From an uncultured Rubrobacteraceae bacterium (GTDB lineage: Bacteria; Actinomycetota; Rubrobacteria; Rubrobacterales; Rubrobacteraceae): DNA of 13,120 bases. Of the stretch, positions 6,525 through 13,120 are shown piece by piece. Position 1 is the first letter of the stretch, and every line of letters begins with the position of its first letter. Location: contig CADCUW010000432.1 of the NCBI GenBank assembly GCA_902805985.1, forward strand, positions 1 through 13,120, written 5' to 3'. The notes beneath the pieces are model-generated. The model was not told where the DNA came from and searched no databases. It saw nothing but the letters and a program-made list of their open reading frames with translations. The translations under genes were made by a program, and so were the position numbers.

Positions 6525-7652
6525 CTACACTATAACGGGCTGTCCGAGGGCCTCGTCCAATGCGCCCCCGATCCCTCCGTCCATGCCCTTGAGGACATGG
6601 GAGTAGGTGTCTAAGGTGAGGGCTATGGAGGCGTGTCCGAGGAGCTGTTGAACGTACTTGGGGTGGACGTTGCCGCCGAGCAGCAGCGTGGCGCAGGTGT
6701 GCCGGAGGTTGTACAGGTGGGTGCTCTGCGGCAGTCCGGCGCGCTCGAGGAGATCTTTGAACGCGCGCACGACGTTGCGGTGGGAGAGGGGCGTGCCGAC
6801 GGTCGAAGGTAAGACGAAGCCGTAATCGCGCCAAAGTCCGGCCCTCTGCATCCACTCCTCTAGCTGGCGCTTGCGGTGCGCTTTCAGGGCGGCGATGCTG
6901 GCTGCGCTCAGATCTATCCGGCGGCGGCTCCGCTTCGTCTTTGGCGCAGTGAAATTCTTGCCCGCGAGCGCGCGGTTTAGCTGGAGGCCGCCTTTGCCGA
7001 AGTCCACGTCCTCCCACTTCTAGCCGAGCAGCTCGCCAGGCCGCACCCCGGTGTGCAGGGCCAGAACGTAGATGGCCTCGAAGCGGTCCCCGGATTCGCC
7101 GGCGGCCTTGAGAAGGTTGCGGGCTTGGTAGCGGTTGAGGGGCCGTATCTCTTCCCGACGGAGGCGCGGCCGGTCCACGTCCTCGGAGACGTTACGCGGG
7201 ATCAGGCCCCAGCGGACCGCCTGACCGAGCGCCCGGTGCAGGACAGCGTGGGTGTACTGCACGGTGCGCGGAGAGAGGCCTCTGTCGAGCATCGCCCGAT
7301 ACATCCCCTGTATTTGCATGGCGGACAGCCTTTTCAGTTTCACGCGCCCGATAGCTGGGACCACGTAGCGCCCGACTTGGTTGCGATACGACTCGTAGGT
7401 ACTCTCCTGGACGCTCCCCTTCGCCGAGGTCTGGAGCCACCGCTCCATGTACTCCCCTACCGTCTGGCTGCCCGCGTCGAAAACGAGGCCCTTGTTCCGG
7501 TTCGAGAGCGCTTCCACGAGCTTCTCTGCGACCTCTTCCCTCTCTTTGCCGTAGATGGTCTTTCGCTTCGTCCCTGTGGCCGTCTGGACCGTGTAGCGGG
7601 CCATGTAGAGCCCGTCTTTGCGGCGGGTGATGCAGCTGAAAGTGGAGGCCAT
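6525..7652 (-). pseudogene. Tyrosine integrase interrupted by an in-frame amber codon
   Basis: Phage/ICE-type tyrosine recombinase. The frame is continuous from 7652 to 6525 except for one TAG at 7022-7020 (codon 211), in the stretch GVRPGELLG-stop-KWEDVDF, where relatives usually have leucine; TTG to TAG is one base change. The N-terminal half has an arm-type DNA-binding segment (MARYTVQTATGTKRKTIYGK) and a core-binding domain, and carries the first catalytic Arg (R204). The C-terminal half has YNLRHTCATLLL, LLGHASIALTLDTYSHV and the catalytic Tyr. The two halves cannot act separately without readthrough. The start is uncertain: ATG 7652 has no strong ribosome site, and a TTG at 7775 is in frame. 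It lies beside the tRNA fragment, suggesting a dead integrative element. Confidence 0.88.
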
Positions 7653-7813
7653 AGGCCGGAGCGTGGAGGCCGTGAGGCCGAAACGTGCTGAGAGCGGAGC
7701 CCGCAAGGGCGTAGCGTGCCGACAAGCGTAGGCGTCAGCCGGAGCGTACGCGATGACCAAAGGGAGAAGCAACAAAAAGACCGGGGAGGTGCAGGCTCGC
7801 CCCCGGTCGAATT

Positions 7814-7844
7814 GGGGGACGGACCGATCACTGGTCCGTCCCCC
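7814..7844. terminator. Perfect 12-bp hairpin, probable terminator
   Basis: GGGGGACGGACC and GGTCCGTCCCCC pair perfectly around a seven-base loop. It begins 17 bp past the stop of the Met-rich protein gene on the minus strand, so it probably ends that transcript. There is no real U-tract on either side, only GTGTTT in the plus direction. Confidence 0.65.
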
Positions 7845-7861
7845 GGGTGTTTCGTCTGCTA

Positions 7862-8137
7862 TTACCTGCGACGCAGGATTGCGTAGGTCAGGATACCCGA
7901 ACCCACGAGCAGCGCGGCCGCCGGCAGAAGAATAGCCGGGCCACCGCTGGTCGGGAGGCCACCGTCGGTCTCCTGGCCGCTGCCGGTCATCTCCATCATC
8001 GTGGTCATCTGACCGCCACCCATGTCGTCCATCATGGTGGTCTCCATCATCATAGTCGTGTCCTGAGCCATTGCCATCGGCGCCAGGACTAGCATGGCCA
8101 TGAAAGCGACCATTGCCAAGAGAATTGCCCTCTTCAT
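7862..8137 (-). CDS. Small Met-rich secreted protein with LPTSG sorting-like tail
   Basis: A 91-residue exported protein. Residues 1-24 form a signal peptide with a likely cleavage after AMA. Residues 25-55 are very methionine-rich (ten Met, plus Thr, Asp and Gly). LPTSGG (61-66) is followed by a hydrophobic helix (about 67-87) and a terminal RRR. That is the layout of a sortase substrate, with Ser where classical LPXTG has Thr. It could equally be a membrane-anchored protein. Met clusters bind copper or silver in some proteins, but a metal role here is only inference. AAGGAGGA lies just upstream of the ATG. No sortase gene is in the window, and the gene seems monocistronic, downstream of tRNA-Ser. 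Confidence 0.85.
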   Translation of the reverse strand: MKRAILLAMVAFMAMLVLAPMAMAQDTTMMMETTMMDDMGGGQMTTMMEMTGSGQETDGGLPTSGGPAILLPAAALLVGSGILTYAILRRR

Positions 8138-8293
8138 CCAGTCCTCCTTTTGTTTACTCTGTCTGTCAAGCGGCCTGCACTTCCTTCTCCAACCGAGAAG
8201 TTACCCACAGTGTACAGAACCAAAACGCAAAAGTCTCCAATATCTTAATGATTTTTAACAAATTTAACGAGGATTGCGTATTGGGCGGGGCTG

Positions 8294-8378
8294 CGGGGGC
8301 AGAAGGATTCGAACCTTCGGGCGTTTTGGCGCCTCTGGTTTTCAAGACCAGCGCATTCGGCCGCTCTGCCATGCCCCC
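8294..8378 (-). tRNA. tRNA-Ser (anticodon UGA)
   Basis: An 85-nt class II tRNA with a long variable arm. The acceptor pairs GGGGGCA with TGCCCCC, discriminator G. The anticodon arm is CTGGT-CTTGAAA-ACCAG, with anticodon TGA at 8344-8342. The T arm is GAAGG-TTCGAAT-CCTTC. CCA is not encoded. It reads UCA and, by wobble, other UCN codons. The gene looks intact. Confidence 0.97.
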
Positions 8379-8395
8379 TGCGTTTCATCCGGGAC

Positions 8396-8401
8396 ATTAT
8401 A
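8396..8401 (-). promoter_or_regulatory. -10 box of tRNA-Ser overlapping the upstream stop codon
   Basis: A perfect TATAAT on the minus strand, 17 nt upstream of the mature tRNA 5' end. Its internal TAA is the stop codon of the small upstream gene. No good -35 hexamer is evident. Confidence 0.55.
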
Positions 8402-8660
8402 CGCGGTCCGCCCTTCGATATAGTCTCTCGAAGGGTTCTGTGGGCACGACGCCGCCGAAGACGGACGGTTCGCCGAGGGAGGTCGGGACGCTCCGGATCT
8501 CGTACTCCCCACCCGTGGTGCGCCTGGCCCAGTAGTAGCCGTGCCAGCCCCCGGTCCGCGTCTCTTCCGCGTTGCGGTGGCGGTAGAGCGTGTACCCCTC
8601 CTCGGGGGGATGCGAGCGGCGGGGGTCCGGCCTGTCGAGGTTGGGGGTGTTCTCGGCCAT
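8397..8660 (-). CDS. Small hypothetical protein, translationally coupled to nth
   Basis: An 87-residue soluble, charged protein with many Arg, Glu and Tyr (for example WHGYYWARRT and YTLYRHRN). I do not recognise the family, and there is no signal peptide or membrane segment. Its ATG at 8660 is separated from the nth stop (TAG 8664-8662) by a single base, a typical coupled arrangement. A CCCTTCGA/TCGAAGGG inverted repeat (8411-8435) lies inside its 3' end. Composition matches its neighbours, and the tight packing supports a real gene. Confidence 0.75.
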   Translation of the reverse strand: MAENTPNLDRPDPRRSHPPEEGYTLYRHRNAEETRTGGWHGYYWARRTTGGEYEIRSVPTSLGEPSVFGGVVPTEPFERLYRRADRV

Positions 8661-8661
8661 C

Positions 8662-9297
8662 CTAGACCTCGAAGGCCGAGGGGCAGAGGTCGTTCACCAC
8701 GCAGTCGCCGCAGGCCGGTTTGCGGGCCTTACAGACGCTGCGGCCGTGCAGGATCAGGAGGTGCGAGAAGACCGTCCAGTTCGTTTTGGGGACCGTCTGC
8801 ATGAGGTCCCGCTCGATCTTCTCCGGGTCATTCTGGGCGGTGAAGCCGAGCCTGTTCGAGAGCCGCCGGACGTGGGTATCCACCACGATGCCCTCGTCTA
8901 TGGCGTAGGCGTTGCCGAGCACCACGTTGGCCGTCTTGCGTCCGACGCCCGGCAGGGCCACAAGCTCCTCCATCGTACGCGGGACCTCGCCGCCGTGGTC
9001 TTCGACGAGGGCGCGGGCCATGCCCTGAAGAGACTTGGCCTTGTTGCGGAAGAAGCCGGTCGGGCGGATGTCTTCCTCGAGCTCTGCGGGGTCTGCCCCG
9101 GCGTAGTCGGCGGCATCGGGGTATTTGGAGAAGAGGTTGGGCGTCACGGCGTTCACCCGGACGTCGGTCGTCTGGGCGGAGAGGATCGTGGCGACCAGCA
9201 GCTCTAGGGGGTTCGACCAGTCGAGCGCCGTGCGGGCGTCCGGGTAGGCGGACTTCAGGCGCGCGATGGTCTCCTCGACGGGTGCTTTATCTCTCAC
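8662..9297 (-). CDS. nth: Endonuclease III (DNA glycosylase/AP lyase)
   Basis: Base-excision repair enzyme that removes oxidised pyrimidines and cleaves the abasic site. The 211 residues match the family length. The helix-hairpin-helix LPGVGRKTANVVLG carries catalytic K121, and VDTHVRR carries catalytic D140. The [4Fe-4S] cluster ligands are C189, C196, C199 and C205 in the standard C-X6-C-X2-C-X5-C spacing. The GTG start at 9297 lies only 12 bp from a TATAAT (9314-9309), so the mRNA is nearly leaderless and lacks a Shine-Dalgarno. The next gene starts one base after the stop. The pgi gene is divergent, sharing the 68-bp spacer. Confidence 0.97.
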   Translation of the reverse strand: MRDKAPVEETIARLKSAYPDARTALDWSNPLELLVATILSAQTTDVRVNAVTPNLFSKYPDAADYAGADPAELEEDIRPTGFFRNKAKSLQGMARALVEDHGGEVPRTMEELVALPGVGRKTANVVLGNAYAIDEGIVVDTHVRRLSNRLGFTAQNDPEKIERDLMQTVPKTNWTVFSHLLILHGRSVCKARKPACGDCVVNDLCPSAFEV

Positions 9298-9308
9298 GAT
9301 GGCCGGGG

Positions 9309-9314
9309 ATTATA
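9309..9314 (-). promoter_or_regulatory. -10 box of nth giving a nearly leaderless mRNA
   Basis: TATAAT on the minus strand; a start about seven bases downstream falls around 9302, some five bases before the GTG at 9297. No clear -35 is visible. Confidence 0.55.
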
Positions 9315-9365
9315 CCCTGGACTACACTGTGCCCGGAAGACGTCTCCAGAGAGAGGAACCCGAAC

Positions 9366-10658
9366 ATGGCCGAAGTCGCCTTCGATTACACGAACCTGCG
9401 CGAGGTGGAGGGGGGTCTCGCGGACGGGGACGTCGACGGGGCGAGGCCCCGGTTGGAGGAGGCCGTGGATCAGCTTCTCGGGGACCCGCCCGGCTTTATG
9501 CGGTTGCCGAAGACGCGGGAGTATGCGGAAGCGTCGGCGTCGGTGGCGGAGGAGATTCGGGGCTCCGGCGCGACTGATTTCATCCACGTTGGCATCGGGG
9601 GCTCCGCGCTGGGTCCGATGGCGCTGCACCGGGCGCTCAACCACCCCTACTACAACGCGCTCTCGGGCCGCAGGGGGCCGCGGATCCACTTCGCGGAGAA
9701 CACGGACCCGGGGACGTTGTCCGCCATACTGGACATCGCGGAGCCGGGCGGCACGTGGGTCAACGCCGTCACCAAGTCCGGCTCGACGGCCGAGACCATG
9801 GCGAACTTCCTCGTTATCCGGGGCCGCCTGATAGACGCTTTAGGTTCCTTCGGTCACCAGGGGCGCACCATCGTCACGACCGACCCCGAGAAGGGCTTTC
9901 TGAAGGAGATCTCCGAGCGCGAGGACCTCCGCGTGCTCCCGATCCCCGCCGACGTTGGAGGACGTTTCTCGGTCCTCACCCCGGTAGGTCTCCTCCCGGC
10001 CGCCGTGACGGGCCTCGACGTGGAGGCCCTGCTAACCGGCGCCGCCCAGTGCGTGGACGAGGTGGAAGCGCGGGGGGCCGAGCACCCGGCGGTGGTCGGG
10101 GCGGCCATGAACTACCTGATGGACACCGAACGCGGGCGCAACGTGCGGGTCATGATGCCCTACGCGGACTCTTTAGAGCGGCTCGCCGCGTGGTTCGTCC
10201 AGCTCTGGGCCGAGTCGCTCGGCAAAGAAGGGAAGGGCTCGACCCCCCACGGGGCCGTCGGCACCACGGACCAGCACTCCCAGGTCCAGCTCTACATGGA
10301 GGGGCCGCAGGACAAGGTCATAGAGATCGTCGAGGTCGAGGAACACCCCCGCGACCTGACCATCCCCGAGGCCTACGAAGACATCGAAGGCGTCGGATAC
10401 CTCGGCGGCCACACCATGGCCGAGCTCCTGAACGTCGAGTGCGACGCCACGCGCAGGGCCCTCACCGAAGCAGGTCGCCCCAACTCGACCATAAAGCTCG
10501 CAGCCGTCAACGAAGAGAACCTCGGCTACCTGCTTCAGGCGCTCGAGATCCAGACCGCCATCTCCGGCACCCTCTACGGCGTCAACGCCTTCGACCAGCC
10601 CGGTGTGGAGGCTGGCAAGGAGATCACCTACAAGAGGATGGGAAGGCCAGGCTACTAG
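9366..10658 (+). CDS. pgi: Glucose-6-phosphate isomerase
   Basis: Interconverts glucose 6-phosphate and fructose 6-phosphate in glycolysis and gluconeogenesis; cytosolic. The 430 residues correspond to the compact bacterial form. Sugar-phosphate motifs are VGIGGSALGP (about 75-84) and VTKSGSTAET (135-144). DVGGRFSVLTPVGL (196-209), ESLGKE with catalytic E283, GTTDQHSQ (299-306), GGHTMAELL, and the C-terminal signature GVNAFDQPGVEAGK ending at K418 are all present. I chose ATG 9366, which has AGAGAGGA 8-9 nt upstream; the frame is open back to 9282, but that part overlaps the divergent nth promoter. A possible -10, TACACT, lies at 9323-9328. Convergent with the methyltransferase gene. Confidence 0.97.
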   Translation: MAEVAFDYTNLREVEGGLADGDVDGARPRLEEAVDQLLGDPPGFMRLPKTREYAEASASVAEEIRGSGATDFIHVGIGGSALGPMALHRALNHPYYNALSGRRGPRIHFAENTDPGTLSAILDIAEPGGTWVNAVTKSGSTAETMANFLVIRGRLIDALGSFGHQGRTIVTTDPEKGFLKEISEREDLRVLPIPADVGGRFSVLTPVGLLPAAVTGLDVEALLTGAAQCVDEVEARGAEHPAVVGAAMNYLMDTERGRNVRVMMPYADSLERLAAWFVQLWAESLGKEGKGSTPHGAVGTTDQHSQVQLYMEGPQDKVIEIVEVEEHPRDLTIPEAYEDIEGVGYLGGHTMAELLNVECDATRRALTEAGRPNSTIKLAAVNEENLGYLLQALEIQTAISGTLYGVNAFDQPGVEAGKEITYKRMGRPGY

Positions 10659-10700
10659 CACGCCGCTTCGAGGCCTCCTGTTTTGGCCTTCCTCGGGCGC

Positions 10701-10721
10701 GGGCGGGTCTGAAACCCGCCC
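10701..10721. repeat. REP-like palindrome / bidirectional terminator candidate
   Basis: GGGCGGGT and ACCCGCCC pair around CTGAA, followed by CTACGGCGGG. It lies in the 184-bp gap between two convergent genes. Palindromes of this GCGGGT-TGAAACCCGCCCCTAC type recur across many bacterial genomes as REP-like elements. Only one copy is in this window. It could also fold as a terminator for both genes, though no U-tract follows. Confidence 0.6.
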
Positions 10722-10842
10722 CTACGGCGGGTCGTCGGTCTCCGGACGGGGGGGCGGTCCCGGTCTTCGCGCGGCGCGATCGACGCCTCGGCCGAGACCA
10801 TGAGCCAGAGAATCTGGAGGCGGAGGCGTTAGCCGGAGCCCG

Positions 10843-11670
10843 CTACTTCTGCGCCAATCCGAACACGACCGGGGCCGCCTTGCCATGCAGAGGGTCTCTC
10901 TCCCTGTCGCGTACCACGCGCAGGAAGGACGGTTTCTTCAGGCGCAGGTCGGCGAAGGCGCTGTTGCGCTCCACGTCGTCGGCGAGGATGACGCCGCCGG
11001 TGCGGAGGTTCGGCCAGACGGTATCGAACTCGTGGCTCATGTTGCGGCGGGTGTGGAGGCTGTCGTGGACGAACAGGTCTAAGGGCCCGGTCTTACGGAG
11101 CAGGACTGGCAGGACGCGCCTGCTGGAGCCCCGGTGGAGAACCCATCCTTCCCCGGTCCCGTCTGGCACGGCGACACCCCAGAAGCGCTCGTACTCCCTT
11201 CTGAGTGGCGGCAGGTCCACGCTGTGGAGCGTGCCGCGGCCGTTCTGTTCCATGGCCTTCAGGATGTAGGCCGAGCTGACGCCGTAGGCCACCCCGGTCT
11301 CGACTACCGTCTCCGGTTTGACGAGGCGGCAGGCGAGGTAGCACAGGCGGGCGAAGAGCGAGTCGGCGGCCCAGCGCTGGCTGAAGGCGTCCCCGGCCCG
11401 GATCTCGCCGAGCAGGCTCCTGGTGCGCTCCTCGACCTCCCAGAGGGCGGGTTCGGCCAGGATCTTCGCCGCCCGGCCCGGTCCGTCCTCCAGGCTGCGC
11501 AAGGCGTCATCCCAACCCAACGTTTCGTAGGATGGGATGGTCCCGGTAAGCCGTTCCAGGGCGAGGTCGGCGTAACCGGCCGTCCGGTCCAGAAACTCGT
11601 GCGGGCGCCGGGGAAGCAGCGAGAGGAGCAAGCCGAGGGTCTTGAGTGGCTCCGGGGTGCGCACGGGCAT
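10843..11670 (-). CDS. Class I SAM-dependent methyltransferase (Methyltransf_24-like)
   Basis: Predicted small-molecule or sugar methyltransferase of 275 residues; the substrate is unknown. An N-terminal helical extension (1-110) precedes the Rossmann fold. Motif I is VVETGVAYGVSS (about 122-133), the acidic end of strand 2 is LHSVDLPP (148-155), and motif IV/V is LDLFVHDSLHTRRNMSHEF followed by LRTGGVILADDV. This pattern fits the family related to O-methyltransferase 3 and cephalosporin hydroxylase-like proteins. I chose ATG 11670 because GGAGAG sits 8-9 nt upstream; an in-frame TTG at 11709 lacks a ribosome site. Its neighbours give no pathway clue. Confidence 0.87.
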   Translation of the reverse strand: MPVRTPEPLKTLGLLLSLLPRRPHEFLDRTAGYADLALERLTGTIPSYETLGWDDALRSLEDGPGRAAKILAEPALWEVEERTRSLLGEIRAGDAFSQRWAADSLFARLCYLACRLVKPETVVETGVAYGVSSAYILKAMEQNGRGTLHSVDLPPLRREYERFWGVAVPDGTGEGWVLHRGSSRRVLPVLLRKTGPLDLFVHDSLHTRRNMSHEFDTVWPNLRTGGVILADDVERNSAFADLRLKKPSFLRVVRDRERDPLHGKAAPVVFGLAQK

Positions 11671-11745
11671 ACGCGCGATCTCTCCGTTCGTCGGGTCGGG
11701 GCCGTCCAATGGTAAGGCAAAGGGGAGCCGTCCGTCGGGGGCGGG

Positions 11746-11751
11746 TATAAT
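11746..11751 (+). promoter_or_regulatory. -10 box for the gene at 11788
   Basis: A perfect TATAAT, 36 bp before the ATG, with GAGAGGA as ribosome site between. No -35 consensus is seen at 16-18 bp. It sits in the divergent spacer with the methyltransferase. Confidence 0.55.
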
Positions 11752-11787
11752 GGGGGTTCGTCGGAAGCGGAGAGAGGACTCTTTGAT

Positions 11788-12405
11788 ATGAAGTGGCTCG
11801 AGGTCTATGGTCTGCCCCGTCTACCGCTGTTCCTGGCGAGGTGGGCGATGAAGCTCGGGCTGCCGGGCCCGACGTGGTACAAGTGGAAGGCGGCGAGCGC
11901 CGGCACCGGTGTGATCCTGGACGAGATGATCCGGGCCGCCGACGACCTCGGCTACGACGGGCAGAAGGTCGGCAAACTCGCCATGAGCCGCATAGGAGAG
12001 AAGCAGGGCTCGGACCTTCGCGAGCAACTAAACGTCACCACGATGAAGGACTCCGTCGACGTCGTTATGCTGGCCAACCGCTTCTTCGACATCGAGATCA
12101 CGCTGACGGAGACCAAGGACGGCGAGTACGTTATAAACGCCGACCGCTGCCCCTGGTTCGGCGGCATGGGCCACGACGGCGTCCCCGGCTGGGACGTGAA
12201 GCCCTGCGCCGCCTTCTCGACCTACGAGAAGGCCATGGTCGAGGCCATAAACCCCAACGTAAAGCTCTCCTATACCGAGAAGCGCACCACCGGCGGCCAC
12301 ACCTGCCGCGGCGTCTACCAGTACCGCGACGGGGAGCTCGGCGACGGCCCGGCCGAAGGCGTCCAGCCCGAGATGGTCAGCATCGGCCGCAAGCCGAAAA
12401 AGTGA
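11788..12405 (+). CDS. Putative L-2-amino-thiazoline-4-carboxylic acid hydrolase-family protein
   Basis: A 205-residue soluble protein. The N-terminal half is helical and basic; the C-terminal half carries three cysteines: C121 in DRCPWF, C140 in KPCAAFSTYE and C173 in HTCRGVY, with NPNVKL between the last two. This Cys-Pro ... Cys-x-x-Phe ... Asn-Pro ... Cys order resembles the ATC hydrolase family (PF14196) and the related 4-vinyl-reductase fold, from memory and without a search. The substrate is unknown, and the family name should not be read as an activity. It has its own promoter, and its 3' end is 20 bp from a convergent gene. Confidence 0.6.
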   Translation: MKWLEVYGLPRLPLFLARWAMKLGLPGPTWYKWKAASAGTGVILDEMIRAADDLGYDGQKVGKLAMSRIGEKQGSDLREQLNVTTMKDSVDVVMLANRFFDIEITLTETKDGEYVINADRCPWFGGMGHDGVPGWDVKPCAAFSTYEKAMVEAINPNVKLSYTEKRTTGGHTCRGVYQYRDGELGDGPAEGVQPEMVSIGRKPKK

Positions 12406-12425
12406 CGGCCGGAGCCCGGTGCAGC

Positions 12426-13120
12426 CTAGCGCCGGCGCCTCTCGTAACCCGGTAAATCGTGGCGCTTGAACTCGACACCGGGCAGCGCCAGCCGGAAGGT
12501 ATCCTGCGGGAACTCCTCGCCGTAGGAGATCTCTCTGGCCTCCGCGACGCGGAACTCTCTGCCTTCGAGCCTCGCCGCCACCCGCAGAATCGTGCCGACC
12601 TCTCTATCCACGAGCAACAGATGGTCGGTGGTGCCCTCAAATCCCGATAAGGCGTCGGGCGGGTGGCCCCACGAGACGGTATCGGCGCGCACCTCCACGC
12701 ACTCGCGACCGGCGAAGACCGTCTCGCGACCCGTCTTGAACACCGTCGTTCCGTCCCAGAAAGTCTCGGAGAAATAGTACTCGGAAGGATCGAGTACGAA
12801 AGCGAATTGCGCATCCAACCCCTGACCCCTCGGCAGCTCCGGCAGGTATATGGCCCCGTAGGTTCCACGCTCTGCGTCGTGTCGGGTGTAGGTCCACCGG
12901 GGTCCGCCCATGGCCGCGAGGACTTCGACCTCGTCCAGCTGACCCTCCGCGTCGTAGATCTCCTCGCGCCAGCGGTCGGGCCGTTGGTGCCATAGGCGGA
13001 TCTCCTCTTCGGAGTCCTCGTACTCGTAGTAGAAGTCCTCCGGCTCCGGCGGTCCCGGCTTTCCGATTAGCCCCATGCCGGGCGAGCCCTGGGCGAAACG
13101 CCAGTCTACGAAGCGTCGGT
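12426..13120 (-). CDS. LolA/RseB-like protein, probably truncated by the window edge
   Basis: At least 216 residues from ATG 13076. The frame stays open with gene-like codons to the window edge (VDWRFAQGSPG before that Met), and no ribosome site precedes 13076, so the true start probably lies outside. The beta-rich pattern (TVFKTGRETVFAGRECVEVRA, then LLLVDREVGTILRVAARLEG, then FRLALPGVEF) resembles LolA, LppX and RseB lipoprotein-binding folds, in which a half-barrel binds lipid. No signal peptide is in view because the N terminus is missing. The function is unassigned. Ends in ERRRR. Confidence 0.75.
   Translation of the reverse strand, partial: RRFVDWRFAQGSPGMGLIGKPGPPEPEDFYYEYEDSEEEIRLWHQRPDRWREEIYDAEGQLDEVEVLAAMGGPRWTYTRHDAERGTYGAIYLPELPRGQGLDAQFAFVLDPSEYYFSETFWDGTTVFKTGRETVFAGRECVEVRADTVSWGHPPDALSGFEGTTDHLLLVDREVGTILRVAARLEGREFRVAEAREISYGEEFPQDTFRLALPGVEFKRHDLPGYERRRR

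Noticed and set aside
6525..7652. Two separate integrase genes
   Set aside because: Both pieces lie in the same frame with only one TAG between them, and each lacks half the catalytic residues.
9755..11269. 504-codon plus-strand frame spanning pgi and the methyltransferase
   Set aside because: It is a +2-type shadow of pgi continuing through the intergenic palindrome and antisense to the methyltransferase.
1..13120. CRISPR array, rRNA genes or insertion sequences
   Set aside because: No regularly spaced repeats, no rRNA-like sequence and no transposase were seen.

Overview
The window is GC-rich bacterial chromosome with strong G/C preference at third codon positions. Gene content includes a cyclic di-GMP (c-di-GMP) riboswitch system, a fatty acyl-AMP ligase fused to a carrier domain, a sortase-like small surface protein, Fe-S endonuclease III and a compact bacterial glucose-6-phosphate isomerase. 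This fits a deep-branching actinobacterium such as a Rubrobacter-like organism. That placement is inference; no phylogenetic marker is present to prove it.

Region 1 (1-6060, minus strand) is a signalling and lipid-activation block. Read on the minus strand, a consensus-like -10 box near 6041-6036 is followed at once by a GEMM-I (c-di-GMP class I) riboswitch aptamer (copy B, 6027-5949). Then come a ribosome-binding site with a 19-codon ORF, a weak U-tract terminator, a degenerate third aptamer (copy C, 5785 to about 5740) and a second full aptamer (copy A, 5684-5606). The two full copies match at 76 of 79 bases. The Shine-Dalgarno of a 1077-residue membrane GAF-PAS-GGDEF-EAL protein abuts the 3' end of copy A. 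So the gene for a putative c-di-GMP synthase/hydrolase sits behind tandem c-di-GMP sensors, a likely autoregulatory loop. Downstream in the same direction, 130 bp away, is a fatty acyl-AMP ligase with a C-terminal acyl carrier domain that runs off the left edge; it may share the transcript.

Region 2 (6060-7860) is a scar of a mobile element. It contains an orphan 66-codon open frame, the 3' quarter of a tRNA gene (6427-6451) as a likely attachment-site remnant, and a tyrosine integrase interrupted by one in-frame amber codon. A perfect 12-bp hairpin at 7814-7844 closes the region.

Region 3 (7860-13120) is mostly housekeeping. It holds a methionine-rich secreted protein with an LPTSG sorting-like tail, tRNA-Ser(UGA), a small unknown gene coupled to nth (endonuclease III), and pgi transcribed divergently from nth. 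A REP-like hairpin lies between pgi and a convergent class I methyltransferase. The window ends with a cysteine-containing protein resembling the L-2-amino-thiazoline-4-carboxylic acid hydrolase family, convergent with a LolA/RseB-like protein that reaches the right edge.

The most interesting feature is the triplicated promoter/riboswitch leader in front of the GGDEF-EAL gene.
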